Assembly: GCF_023091155.1 (NCBI RefSeq)
Contig: NZ_JAHWXK010000001.1
Span: forward strand, 62,001-126,000
Source of the DNA: Microbacterium sufflavum
GTDB taxonomy: Bacteria; Actinomycetota; Actinomycetes; Actinomycetales; Microbacteriaceae
Reading direction: 5' to 3'
Length of the DNA stretch: 64,000 bases
Shown piece by piece: positions 17,857 through 26,348 of the stretch; the first letter of the stretch is position 1, and each line of letters starts with the position of its first letter. The position numbers and the translations under genes were made by a program. The notes beneath the pieces are model-generated. The model saw only the letters and a list, made by a program, of their open reading frames with translations, searched no databases and had not been told where the DNA came from.

Positions 17857-18846
17857 GTGCTGATCGGCGAGGTCGCGGCGCGCTCGGGCATCAGCGCGCG
17901 CATGCTGCGGCACTACGACCGCATCGGCCTGCTGTCGCCCAGCGAACGCACCGCGGGCGGGTACCGGGACTACTCGGACGCGGATCTTCGCCGGCTGTTC
18001 CACATCGAGAACCTGCGCTCGCTCGGCCTCCCGCTCGCGGACATCCCCGCAGCTCTCGCGGACGACGCCCGCGCGCCGTCCGACACGATCGAGCGGCTCC
18101 TGCATCGCACGCGCGCGCGGCTCGCGGTGCTCACCGAGCTGGCGGAGCGCCTCGAACAGGTGCGGTCGGGCGAGCCGCGGGACTGGTCCGACGCCCTGCG
18201 CATGGTGGAGCTCCTGCGGGGCCTGGAGGCGCCGGACGCGTCCGCGCGGCAGACGCTCGCCCTCACCGCGGACGCCGACCACGCGTCCACGGCCGTCCTC
18301 GTCGCGGCGGTGCTGCGGGAGGACGACCTCAACACCGCCGGGGCCCTGCTGTGGGCGGTCGCGCGGTCCGGGGACGATGCCGTGCCGACGCTGGAGCGAG
18401 GACTGCACGACGCCGAGGCCGCGCGTCGTCACCGCGCGATGCGCGCGCTGGAGAAGCTCGACACACCACGGGCGCGGGCCGCCCTCGGCGCGCCGATCGA
18501 GCACCTCGACCGGGAGATCGCGGCCGCGGCCGCCCGAGCGCGGGGCCGCTTCGGGGACACGGCTGTGATTCCCCGGCTGGTGGCGGACGTGGCAGCCGGG
18601 GTCGACGACGTCGCCGCCGCGGAGGTGCTCGAACGACTCGCGGAAGACCCCGCAGCCGCGCGGACCGTGGCCGAGCACGTGCAGCGTGCCGCCGACGGCG
18701 CCTCGGTCGTCGCGCGTCGCCGGCTCGCCGCCGCGCTGGCGGGGGTTCGTGGCCTGAGCGCGGACGAGGCCCTGGGCGGATTCGCACGGGATGAGGATCG
18801 CGGGGTGGCGCTCACGGCGTCCGCGCTCCTGGCACGGCGCACCTAG
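17857..18846 (+). CDS. MerR-family regulator with a HEAT-repeat sensor domain
   Basis: A 329-residue regulator. Residues 1-70 are the MerR winged helix: MLIGEVAARSGISARMLRHY, DRIGLLSPSERT and GYRDYS. A coiled dimerisation helix follows at about 75-115. Instead of a small ligand-binding tail it has about 200 residues of Ala/Leu/Asp-rich helical repeats resembling HEAT repeats (TAVLVAAVLREDD, RHRAMRALEKLD, VVARRRLAAALAG). Such a tail could bind a protein or large ligand. The first gene of the operon is itself a HEAT protein. The start is a GTG three bases after that gene. Target is probably its own promoter (17131-17161). Confidence 0.8.
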   Translation: MLIGEVAARSGISARMLRHYDRIGLLSPSERTAGGYRDYSDADLRRLFHIENLRSLGLPLADIPAALADDARAPSDTIERLLHRTRARLAVLTELAERLEQVRSGEPRDWSDALRMVELLRGLEAPDASARQTLALTADADHASTAVLVAAVLREDDLNTAGALLWAVARSGDDAVPTLERGLHDAEAARRHRAMRALEKLDTPRARAALGAPIEHLDREIAAAAARARGRFGDTAVIPRLVADVAAGVDDVAAAEVLERLAEDPAAARTVAEHVQRAADGASVVARRRLAAALAGVRGLSADEALGGFARDEDRGVALTASALLARRT

Positions 18847-18893
18847 GCGCCGGCGCCCGTGCCACGCCCGATGGCGCAGCTCCGCACACGCAG

Positions 18894-18926
18894 AAACCCC
18901 CGGGATCTTGAGGATCCCGGGGGTTT
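18894..18926. terminator. Bidirectional terminator between the MerR gene and tRNA-Thr
   Basis: A perfect 14-bp stem (18894-18907 with 18913-18926) around TTGAG, with AAA at the 5' foot and TTT at the 3' foot; it serves both converging transcripts. Confidence 0.88.
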
Positions 18927-18931
18927 CACTG

Positions 18932-19004
18932 AGCCGCTTGTCAGAATCGAACTGACGACCTTTTCATTACGAGTGAAATGCTCTGCCGACTGAGCTAAAG
19001 CGGC
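18932..19004 (-). tRNA. tRNA-Thr (anticodon CGT)
   Basis: Full cloverleaf on the minus strand: acceptor GCCGCTT with AAGCGGC, D arm AGCTCAGTCGGCAGAGC, anticodon loop CTCGTAA, T loop TTCGATT. Discriminator T; CCA is not encoded. TAATAT at 19038-19033 is a plausible -10. Confidence 0.97.
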
Positions 19005-19074
19005 GTGCGACGCGTGAGCGGCGCGATCACCGATATTACCCTGTCTCGGCCTCGCTCGCGAATCGAGCCCGCCC

Positions 19075-20628
19075 TCACTCGCAGCGCAGGCCGTCCTCGG
19101 GCACCACGTCGTCGAGCAGGAATCCCTCGACGGCCTCGTCGACGCAGGTGTTGCCCTTGTTGTAGCCGGTGTGCCCTTCGCCCACACGGGTGATCAGCAC
19201 GCCCTCCTCCAGCTGGTTCGCGAGCGACTCGGACCACTCGTACGGCGTCGCCGGGTCATTGGTGGTACCGACGACGACGATGGGACCGGCGCCCTCCGCC
19301 GCGATCTCCCCGCGCGTCCCCGTCGGCGGATAGGGCCACACCTCGCAGGGGTCCGGGCCGGTCCAGTAGGGCGCGATCGTGGGTGCCCCTTCCGCGATCT
19401 TCGCGGTGATCGCCGCCTCGGCCGCCGGGTCGTCCTCCACCGGATAGTCCATGCAGTTGTACGCGCGGAAGGCCTCGCTGGAGTTGTCGATGTAGGTGCC
19501 GTTCTCCCGACCGTTGTAGAAGTCGGCGAGCACGAACGCGGTCGTGGGGTCGCCCTGCAGCGCCTCCTCCAGGGCCTGGGTGAGGTAGTCCCAGCTGTCC
19601 TGCGAGTACAGCGCGGCGATGATCGCGGTCATCAGCGCATCGGCGCCCATCAGCCGTCCGTCCCCGTTCTCGAGGGGCGTGCGGTCGGCGCTGGCCAGGA
19701 GCGCTCCGAGGTCGGCCATCGCCTCGTCGACCGAGCCGCTGAACGGGCAGTTGCCCGAATCGAGGCAGTTCTGCATGTACGCCCGCAGCGCCGACTCGAA
19801 TCCCAGCGCCTGCGTGGCCCCGACCTCGAGTCCCGGGACGGCGGGGTCGATCGCCCCGTCGAGCACGAGGCGTCCGGCCTTCTCGGGGTAGAGCTGGGCG
19901 TAGGTGGCACCGAGGAACGTGCCGTACGAGTAGCCGAGGTAGTTGAGCTGCTTGTCTCCCAGCACCGCGCGGATCAGGTCCATGTCGCGGGCCGCATTGA
20001 CCGTGGTGATGTACGGCAGGATGCCGTCGCTGTTGGCGTCGCACGCCTCAGCGAAGGCGCGATGCCCGTCGAGCAGCTCCTGCTCCCACTTGGCGCTCCC
20101 CCGCTGGGCCTCGGGGATGCCGTAGAGGTAGTCGTCCATCTCGGCGTCGTCGTAGCAGGTGACGGCCGTCGACCCGCCCACCCCGCGAGGGTCGAAGCCG
20201 ATCACGTCGTAGTTCTCGACCAGTGCGGGGCCGACCGCATAGCCGAGGCTGCTGAGTACCAGGTCGACCCCGCTCGCGCCGGGCCCGCCGGGGTTCGTGA
20301 GGAGCGAGCCGACCGCGGTGCCCTCGGCGCGATGCCGCACCACCGCGAGCTGGATCTCGCCGGAGCCGGGGTTCTCCCAGTCGAGAGGCGCCGTGACGTC
20401 GGTGCACTCGAAGCCGGTGCCGCACTCCGTCCAGTCCAGCTTCTGGGAGTAGTAGGGCAGCAGGTCGGCCGCGACACCCTCGGTGTCCGGCTCCTTCTCG
20501 CCCGCCGGGCGTGCCGACTGCTCGGGGATCATCGCGTAGAGGCAGCCCGAGAGGGCGACCGAGGCGACGGCCAGTCCGGCGATGAGCGCGGCCGCGCGAC
20601 GCAGGCGCGACAGGGGGCGAGTGTTCAC
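19075..20628 (-). CDS. Secreted alpha/beta-hydrolase lipoprotein (TAP-like tripeptidyl aminopeptidase family)
   Basis: Exported hydrolase of 517 residues. The lipoprotein signal ends VALSGC (Cys29). The alpha/beta-hydrolase core has an oxyanion segment TNPGGPGASG at about 111-120, FDPRGVGGS, and the nucleophile elbow GYSYG with Ser234. The C-terminal TAP-like domain supplies Asp in GTTNDPATPY and His in GEGHTGY. Streptomyces relatives release tripeptides from protein N-termini; the substrate here is inferred. The GTG start overlaps the holB stop (GTGA) and is preceded by GAGGAAA, so it is coupled to holB. Confidence 0.88.
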   Translation of the reverse strand: MNTRPLSRLRRAAALIAGLAVASVALSGCLYAMIPEQSARPAGEKEPDTEGVAADLLPYYSQKLDWTECGTGFECTDVTAPLDWENPGSGEIQLAVVRHRAEGTAVGSLLTNPGGPGASGVDLVLSSLGYAVGPALVENYDVIGFDPRGVGGSTAVTCYDDAEMDDYLYGIPEAQRGSAKWEQELLDGHRAFAEACDANSDGILPYITTVNAARDMDLIRAVLGDKQLNYLGYSYGTFLGATYAQLYPEKAGRLVLDGAIDPAVPGLEVGATQALGFESALRAYMQNCLDSGNCPFSGSVDEAMADLGALLASADRTPLENGDGRLMGADALMTAIIAALYSQDSWDYLTQALEEALQGDPTTAFVLADFYNGRENGTYIDNSSEAFRAYNCMDYPVEDDPAAEAAITAKIAEGAPTIAPYWTGPDPCEVWPYPPTGTRGEIAAEGAGPIVVVGTTNDPATPYEWSESLANQLEEGVLITRVGEGHTGYNKGNTCVDEAVEGFLLDDVVPEDGLRCE

Positions 20629-21782
20629 GGTTTCCTCCCGCTCGTGACCGTCACGAGCAAGCTCTCCAGGGCGAGCAGCGGAGCGACGTTGCGCTCCAGC
20701 GACTGCCGGGTCTCGGCAAGGTGGTCGAGGACGACCAGGGTCCGGGCGACGGGCCATGCCGCCGCGAGATCGACGAGTTCGGGGCGCAGTTCGCTGTTGA
20801 TGAGGTCGTCACTGCGCCCGAACTGGAGCATCACGACATCACGGAACAGCGACTGCATGTCCGTGAGCACGCGGTCGATGCCGTCGCGCAGACTCCGCGT
20901 GGCCCGCTTCTTCTGCTCGTCCTCCAGCGCGGACACCTGCGGGCGGAGCGCCGGTGGCACGGCCTGCCCCTCCGCCACGCCCACGGTGCGCAACAGCGCG
21001 GCCCGTTCGTTCGCGTCGCGCTCGGCCGTGAGCGCCTTGGCGTCTTCGGTCGCCGCCTGGATGATGCGCCCGGCGACATCGACCGCGTCGTTCACACCGC
21101 GGACACCGATGACGGCGCGCAGCGTCTCTTCACGACGACGTCGTGCGGCGTCATCGGTGGCGAGCCGCTGGGCCATCCCGATGTGCCGCTGCGCGTGACG
21201 CGCCGCCTGCTCGGCGACCGCCTCATCGACCCCCGTGCGGAGGCTGATGAGTCGTGCCACATCGGCGACGTCGGGTTCCCGCAGCCGCAGCGACCGCACG
21301 CGTGAACGGATGGTGGGAAGCAGATCCGCCTCACTCGGCGCGCAGAGGATCCAGACCGTCTGCTCCGGGGGCTCCTCCAGAGCCTTGAGCAGCACGTTGG
21401 ACGTGCGCTCCACCATGCGATCGGCGTCTTCGACGACGATGACGCGGTAGCGCCCGGCGGACGGGGCGAAGTACGAGCGTTCGACCAGGGATCGCGCCTC
21501 CGCGATCGTGATGATGACCTTGTCGGTGCGCAGCGCCGTGACGTCGGGATGGGTGCCGGCGAGGACCTGGCGCATGGTGGCCTCGTCATCGGGACCCTCG
21601 GCGATCAGCGCCGCGGCGAACGCGTACGCGAGCGTCGACCGCCCCGACCCCGGCGGGCCGGTGATCAGCCAGGCGTGGGACAGGGCCGACGGATCGGCTG
21701 CCGCCGCGCGCAGCGTGTCGACCGCCGCGTCCTGGCCCCAGACGTCCGCCCAGGGGAATGCGGGGGCGAGAGTCGGGGGCAT
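20625..21782 (-). CDS. holB: DNA polymerase III subunit delta prime
   Basis: Clamp-loader subunit working with DnaX and HolA to load the sliding clamp. The 385-residue protein starts FPWADVWGQDAAVDTL and has a degenerate P-loop GPPGSGRST (42-50), VIVVEDADRM (Walker B-like), and the sensor segment SRVRSLRL with the SRC-like motif altered. The four cysteines that bind zinc in most delta prime and DnaX proteins are absent: the region between the P-loop and AGTHPDVTALRT has none. The start is leaderless. The distal gene of this unit encodes a secreted hydrolase. Confidence 0.9.
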   Translation of the reverse strand: MPPTLAPAFPWADVWGQDAAVDTLRAAAADPSALSHAWLITGPPGSGRSTLAYAFAAALIAEGPDDEATMRQVLAGTHPDVTALRTDKVIITIAEARSLVERSYFAPSAGRYRVIVVEDADRMVERTSNVLLKALEEPPEQTVWILCAPSEADLLPTIRSRVRSLRLREPDVADVARLISLRTGVDEAVAEQAARHAQRHIGMAQRLATDDAARRRREETLRAVIGVRGVNDAVDVAGRIIQAATEDAKALTAERDANERAALLRTVGVAEGQAVPPALRPQVSALEDEQKKRATRSLRDGIDRVLTDMQSLFRDVVMLQFGRSDDLINSELRPELVDLAAAWPVARTLVVLDHLAETRQSLERNVAPLLALESLLVTVTSGRKP

Positions 21783-21794
21783 GTCCTCAGCCTA
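21783..21794 (-). promoter_or_regulatory. Leaderless -10 element of holB
   Basis: On the minus strand TAGGCT, six bases, then ATG. It gives holB a promoter of its own in the 87 bp after tmk. Confidence 0.6.
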
Positions 21795-21869
21795 ATCGGG
21801 ACCGCCGACGCCGCGGGGACGTCTCCCGTCATCCGTGGTCGCAGCCGTCTTTGTTCGGCCTGTGGAGGA

Positions 21870-22499
21870 TCAGTCCAGGAGCTCAGCGACGCGAGCTCGG
21901 ATCCGTTCCGCGATCGCCTCGGGCTGCTGTGCGGCATCGAGCACGAGGAAGCGCTCCGGCTCCGCGGCGGCCAGGTCGAGGTAGGCCTCGCGCACGCGCT
22001 CGTGGAACTCGGCCTGCTCGGCCTCGAGGCGGTCGAAGGGCTTGTCGGCCGAGTCGAGTCGGGTGCGCGCCGCGGCGGGGTCGAGGTCGAGCAGCACCGT
22101 GAGATCGGGAAGTGCGCCCTCGGCCGCCCACAGCGACAGGTCCCGCACCTCGGCCGGGTCGAGCACCCGACCGGCACCCTGGTAGGCGACGGACGAGTCG
22201 AGGTAGCGGTCCTGCAGCACGACCTCACCGCGCGCGAGCGCCGGGCGCACGACCGTCGCGACGTGATGCGCCCGATCGGCGGCGTACAGGAGGGCCTCGG
22301 CGCGCGGCGCGATGTCCCCGCGGTGGTGCAACACGATCTCGCGGATCAGCGTGCCGACCTCGGATCCCCCCGGCTCCCTGGTGCGCACCACGGTGCGCCC
22401 GCTCTGCTCCAGCCAGTCGGCGAGAACGTTCGCCTGAGTGGTCTTGCCCGAGCCGTCCCCGCCTTCGAGAGTGATCCAGGCGCCCCGGCTCGCGGTCAC
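21870..22499 (-). CDS. tmk: Thymidylate kinase
   Basis: Phosphorylates dTMP to dTDP for DNA synthesis. The 209-residue protein has P-loop EGGDGSGKTT near residue 12, the DR(Y/H) motif in LQDRYLDSSVAYQG, and the conserved REPGGSEVG. No lid arginine cluster of the E. coli type is seen, so it is likely a type II-like lid. The GTG start overlaps the topA stop (GTGA). The gene order topA-tmk-holB is widespread in actinobacteria. Confidence 0.95.
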   Translation of the reverse strand: MTASRGAWITLEGGDGSGKTTQANVLADWLEQSGRTVVRTREPGGSEVGTLIREIVLHHRGDIAPRAEALLYAADRAHHVATVVRPALARGEVVLQDRYLDSSVAYQGAGRVLDPAEVRDLSLWAAEGALPDLTVLLDLDPAAARTRLDSADKPFDRLEAEQAEFHERVREAYLDLAAAEPERFLVLDAAQQPEAIAERIRARVAELLD

Positions 22500-25366
22500 G
22501 AGCCGGCCTTCTCCGCCGCCTTCGCCGCGGCGTTCGCCGCGCGCGTCGCCGCCGCCTTCTTCGCCGCGGCCGAGCGCGCCGCCGACGTGGAGCCCGCGGA
22601 TTTCCCGGTCTTCTTCGCCGCCGTCGCCTTCGCCGTCGTGGCCTTTCCGTCGGCGCTCGCCTTCTTCGCCGGAGCCTTCTTCGCCGGAGCCTTCTTCGCG
22701 GCGGTACGCGAGCCGCGCTTGGGCGCAGGGCCCTTCGCGCGCTTGTCGGCCAGCATCTGCACGGCGATCTCGAACGTGATGTCCTCGGGCTTCTGGCCGC
22801 GCGGGATCGTGACGTTCGTTTCACCGTCGGTCACGTAGGGACCGAAGCGACCGTCGCGCACGCGGATGGGCTTCCCGCTCACGGGGTCCGCGTCGAACTC
22901 AGCCAGCGCGCTCGAGGCGCGACGACCTGCACCGTACTTCGGCTGGGCGTAGATCTCGAGGGCCTGGTCGAGCGTCACGTCGAAGATCTGCGACTCGCTC
23001 TCGAGCGACCGCGAATCGGTGCCCTTCTTCAGGTACGGGCCGAATCGGCCGTTCTGCGCGGTGATCTCGTCGCCGGACTCCGGGTCGACGCCGACCACCC
23101 GCGGGAGGCTCAGCAACTGGAGCGCCGTGTCGAGGTCGAGCGTGTCCACCGACATCGAGCGGAACAGCGAGGCGGTCCGCGGTTTGGGCGCCGTCTCCTT
23201 CTTCGCGCCGCGCTTGGGCTTGGGAGCCTCGACGACCTCACCGGTCGCCTCGTCGACCGCGGCGTCATCCGAGACCGGGTCGTTCTCCTGCACGTACGGC
23301 CCGAACCGGCCGTCCTTGACGACGACGATCTTGCCGTTCTCCGGATTCGTGCCGAGCACGCGGTCCCCCGCCACCGGGGCGTCGATCAGCTCCTGCGCCT
23401 TCTCCGCCGTCAGCTCGTCGGGCGCCAGGTCCTCCGGCACGTTCACGATTCGCGGCTTCGCGTCCGGGTTCTCCGGGTCCGTGACCTCCAGGTAGGGGCC
23501 GTACTTGCCGAAGCGCAGCGTCGCGGTGTCGGTGATGCGCGTGGAGTTCAGGGCCCGCGCGTCGATCTCACCGAGGTTGTCGACGACCTGCCGCAGTCCC
23601 ACGTGCGACTCCGAGCCGAAGTAGAACGACTTGAGCCATTCCACGCGGTTCTGCTCGCCCCGGGCGATCGTGTCGAGGTCGTCTTCCAGCGCCGCGGTGA
23701 AGTCGTAGTCGACCAGCTCGGCGAAGTGCTCCTCGAGCAACCGCACCACGCTGAACGCCAGCCACGTGGGCACGAGCGCCTGTCCGCGCTTGACCGCGTA
23801 GCCACGGTCGAGGATGGTCTCCGGGATCGTGGCGAAGGTCGACGGACGACCGATGCCCTTCTCCTCCAGCACCTTGACCAGCGACGCCTCGGTGTAGCGC
23901 GGCTTCGGGGTCGTGCGGTGGCCCTTGGCCTCGGCGTGGGAGACGGCGAGCTCATCCCCGACGGCGACGGCCGGGAGCGACTGGTTCTCGGCGGCGTCCG
24001 CGTCGCCGCGCTTCTCGTCGCGACCCTCCTCGTAGGCCTCCAGGAAGCCCTTGAAGGTGTAGACGGTGCCGGATGCGGTGAACTCGGCCGTCTGGCCATC
24101 GGCATCCACGGCGATCGTGACGGTCGTCGTCTCGTACTTGGCGTCCGCCATCTGGCTCGCGACCGTGCGCTTCCAGATCAGGTCGTAGAGACGCTGCTCC
24201 TCGCGGTCGAGCTCGGAGGACAGCGACGACGGCGTGCGGAAGTTCTCGCCGGAGGGACGAATGGCCTCGTGGGCCTCCTGGGCGTTCTTGCTCTTCGACT
24301 TGTAGACGCGCGGCTTGAGCGGCACCGCGCTGTCACCGTAGAGAGCGACAGCCTGGCTCCGCGCCGCCTGCACCGCCTGGGTGCTCAGCGCCGTGGAGTC
24401 GGTACGCATATAGGTGATGTACCCCTTCTCGTACAGGCGCTGGGCGACGCTCATCGCCTGCTTGGCGCTCATCGAGAGCTTGCGACCCGCCTCCTGCTGC
24501 ATGGTGGACGTCGTGAAGGGGGCGTACGGGCTCCGGGTGCCGGGCTTCGCCTCGACCTTGGTGACCGTCCCCGCCCCCGTGGCGTCGACGGCTCTGGCCA
24601 GTGCGGCAGCGCGTGCCTCGTCGAGCACCACGACGGCCTTCTTGAGCTTTCCGGTGTCATCGAAGTCGGTGCCGCGGGCGAGCTGTCCGCCGTCGACCCG
24701 GACGAGACGGATCCGGAAGGAGGTGCCGGTCGCGGCCGCGTCGGCGTCGACGTCCCAGTACTCAGCCGACACGAAGGCCATGCGCTCGCGCTCGCGGTCG
24801 ACGATCAGACGCGTCGCCGCGGACTGCACCCGTCCGGCGGAGATCCCGGTCTTGACCTTGTACCAGAGGACCGGCGAGACGTCCCACCCGTACAGACGAT
24901 CGAGGATACGGCGGGTCTCCTGCGCATCGACCAGGGCATGATCCAGCTCGCGCGTGTTCCCCACGGCGGCCTGGATCGCATCCTTGGTGATCTCGTGGAA
25001 CACCATGCGCTTGACGGGCACCTTGGGCTTGAGGGTCTCGAGCAGGTGCCAGGCGATGGCCTCACCCTCGCGGTCCTCATCGGTGGCGAGCAGGAGTTCG
25101 TCGGCGCTCTTCAGCGCACGCTTCAGCTCGGCGACCGTCTTGGTCTTGCGGTCGGAGACGACGTAGTACGGGTCGAACCCGTTGTCGATGTCGATCGAGT
25201 ACTTCCCGTACGCCTTCTTGTCGTCGGCGGGGATGTCCTTCTTGTCGGCGAGGTCGCGGATGTGGCCGACGGAGCTGAGCACCTCGTAGCCGTCGCCGAG
25301 GTATCCCTGAATAGACCGCATCTTCGTCGGGGACTCGACGATGACGAGCTTCTTGCCTTCAGCCAA
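22496..25366 (-). CDS. topA: DNA topoisomerase I with a Lys/Ala-rich tail
   Basis: Relaxes negative supercoils by single-strand passage. The 956-residue protein has the Toprim domain (LVIVESPTK, then LATDEDREGEAIAW), the active Tyr319 in YITYMRTDSTALS and four C-terminal TOPRIM-type repeats marked by GRFGPY. It lacks zinc fingers and ends in repeats of KKAPAKKAPA type over about 60 residues, the basic tail that gives processivity in actinobacterial TopA. I start it at a TTG (25366): GAAAGGA lies seven bases before it and the N-terminus LAEGKKLVIVESPTK fits the family. An ATG at 25399 would overlap the likely -10 (TATGGT). Confidence 0.95.
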   Translation of the reverse strand: MAEGKKLVIVESPTKMRSIQGYLGDGYEVLSSVGHIRDLADKKDIPADDKKAYGKYSIDIDNGFDPYYVVSDRKTKTVAELKRALKSADELLLATDEDREGEAIAWHLLETLKPKVPVKRMVFHEITKDAIQAAVGNTRELDHALVDAQETRRILDRLYGWDVSPVLWYKVKTGISAGRVQSAATRLIVDRERERMAFVSAEYWDVDADAAATGTSFRIRLVRVDGGQLARGTDFDDTGKLKKAVVVLDEARAAALARAVDATGAGTVTKVEAKPGTRSPYAPFTTSTMQQEAGRKLSMSAKQAMSVAQRLYEKGYITYMRTDSTALSTQAVQAARSQAVALYGDSAVPLKPRVYKSKSKNAQEAHEAIRPSGENFRTPSSLSSELDREEQRLYDLIWKRTVASQMADAKYETTTVTIAVDADGQTAEFTASGTVYTFKGFLEAYEEGRDEKRGDADAAENQSLPAVAVGDELAVSHAEAKGHRTTPKPRYTEASLVKVLEEKGIGRPSTFATIPETILDRGYAVKRGQALVPTWLAFSVVRLLEEHFAELVDYDFTAALEDDLDTIARGEQNRVEWLKSFYFGSESHVGLRQVVDNLGEIDARALNSTRITDTATLRFGKYGPYLEVTDPENPDAKPRIVNVPEDLAPDELTAEKAQELIDAPVAGDRVLGTNPENGKIVVVKDGRFGPYVQENDPVSDDAAVDEATGEVVEAPKPKRGAKKETAPKPRTASLFRSMSVDTLDLDTALQLLSLPRVVGVDPESGDEITAQNGRFGPYLKKGTDSRSLESESQIFDVTLDQALEIYAQPKYGAGRRASSALAEFDADPVSGKPIRVRDGRFGPYVTDGETNVTIPRGQKPEDITFEIAVQMLADKRAKGPAPKRGSRTAAKKAPAKKAPAKKASADGKATTAKATAAKKTGKSAGSTSAARSAAAKKAAATRAANAAAKAAEKAGS

Positions 25367-25392
25367 GGGTGCGTCCTTTCTTCGAAGCACAC

Positions 25393-25398
25393 CATACA
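25393..25398 (-). promoter_or_regulatory. Likely -10 of topA
   Basis: TATGGT on the minus strand leaves a short leader with GAAAGGA before the TTG start. No good -35 is visible. Confidence 0.35.
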
Positions 25399-25444
25399 CA
25401 CCGCTGTGCGGGGTACTTCACAGCGAGCGAGGGTCGCGCGGCCG

Positions 25445-25777
25445 TCACGGTTCCTCGGGTTGCCCGGCACGGGCGCGGGAGACGGCTGCGAGTCCAGCGT
25501 ACGCCGCCGACACCGTCACGGTCGCCACGTCCCCGGCCAGCGAACACGCGATCAGGCGTGCCCCTCCGGCCTGGGCGACGTGCGCGGCCAGGTCGCACGG
25601 CGTGCGAGCCGTGGGAATCGCACCGCTGCGCGCATCGGCGGCGGCGAGCGCCGCGGCGTCCGCTGCGTCCGCTGCACGCTGCGCGGTCACGGCCGCCCCG
25701 CCGACGGCGGCGAGCCCGACGGAGAGCGTCGCGCCGACGACGAGCACGCCGGCGGCCAGCACCGTCCCCGCCATCAC
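25445..25777 (-). CDS. TadE/TadG-like pilus protein, Rv3654c type
   Basis: Last gene of a Tad locus, 110 residues. A single N-terminal hydrophobic helix (about 3-30) is followed by AQRAADAADAAALAAADARSG, the marker of Rv3654c-like proteins, and two cysteines (TPCDLAAHV and LIACSLAG). Such pseudopilin-like subunits are exported and may cap or assemble the pilus. The start is GTG overlapping the TadE stop (GTGATG); the next codon ATG is an alternative. topA follows 78 bp downstream. Confidence 0.78.
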   Translation of the reverse strand: MMAGTVLAAGVLVVGATLSVGLAAVGGAAVTAQRAADAADAAALAAADARSGAIPTARTPCDLAAHVAQAGGARLIACSLAGDVATVTVSAAYAGLAAVSRARAGQPEEP

Positions 25778-26115
25778 CGACCCCCGTCGAGAGCGCAGCT
25801 CGCGGCGCGTAGCGGGAGGCGCATCAGCGGTCCCACGGTGAGGTCGAGCGTCGTCGTCGCACAGACGAGATCGTCGACGGCGCCGAACGTCACCCTGGCG
25901 TCGGGAAGCGCCCGCCGCACCACAGCCGCGGCCGCGGCGTCACCCTCACCCCGCCCCATCAGACGGGCGGCGTCCGCCGTCGCATCTTGGAGCGCGACCT
26001 GTCGTGACGATGCGGCGAGCGCCCCGACGCCGAGAAGAAGCACGAGCACGACGGCCGGCAGGGCGAGCGCCAGTTCCGCCGCCACCGCGCCGCGCTCGCC
26101 CAGCGGCCTGCTCAT
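25774..26115 (-). CDS. TadE-like pseudopilin
   Basis: A 113-residue minor pilin. GERGAVAAELALALPAVVLV is the typical TadE prepilin-like N-terminus with Glu in the hydrophobic helix (AAELALALP), followed by an exported domain with two cysteines (VCATTT and SCALDGG). It is equivalent in position to Rv3655c of M. tuberculosis. The ATG overlaps the pilin stop by ATGA. Confidence 0.8.
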   Translation of the reverse strand: MSRPLGERGAVAAELALALPAVVLVLLLGVGALAASSRQVALQDATADAARLMGRGEGDAAAAAVVRRALPDARVTFGAVDDLVCATTTLDLTVGPLMRLPLRAASCALDGGR

Positions 26116-26309
26116 GACACCGTGAGCGCGCGCCGCACGAGATCGGTGAGGATGCCGCGCACCTCGTCCGACCTCATGATGACGACGAGCAGTCCTGCGA
26201 ACGCGACCGCGGCCATGGTTGTGATGGCGTACTCGGCCGTCGCCGCTCCTGTGTCGTCGCCGAACAGGGCGGCTGCACGACGGCGGTCGAGTCGGGGAAT
26301 GGTGTTCAT
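26112..26309 (-). CDS. Flp-like pilin, DUF4244 family
   Basis: The major pilin candidate, only 65 residues. A basic leader (MNTIPRLDRRRAAALFGDD) ends in a Gly/Thr junction before AATAEYAITTMAAVAF, the typical Flp cleavage region with the Glu that pairs with the next subunit. One hydrophobic helix fills the middle. GAGGAAGAAGGAAG, a very strong ribosome binding region, precedes the ATG in a short AT-rich leader, in line with high pilin expression. It is the counterpart of Rv3656c. No prepilin peptidase gene is in the window. Confidence 0.82.
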   Translation of the reverse strand: MNTIPRLDRRRAAALFGDDTGAATAEYAITTMAAVAFAGLLVVIMRSDEVRGILTDLVRRALTVS

Positions 26310-26348
26310 ATTCTTCCTTCTTCCTCTTTATTGGGTGGTTCGAGCGAC

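Noticed and set aside
22510..22710. Short direct repeats at the end of topA, resembling a repeat element
   Set aside because: They encode the Lys/Ala/Pro repeats of the actinobacterial TopA tail and are in frame.
25367..25399. ATG start for topA at 25399
   Set aside because: That ATG lies in the likely -10 (TATGGT) and adds residues with no family match; the TTG at 25366 has a good ribosome binding site and the right N-terminus.
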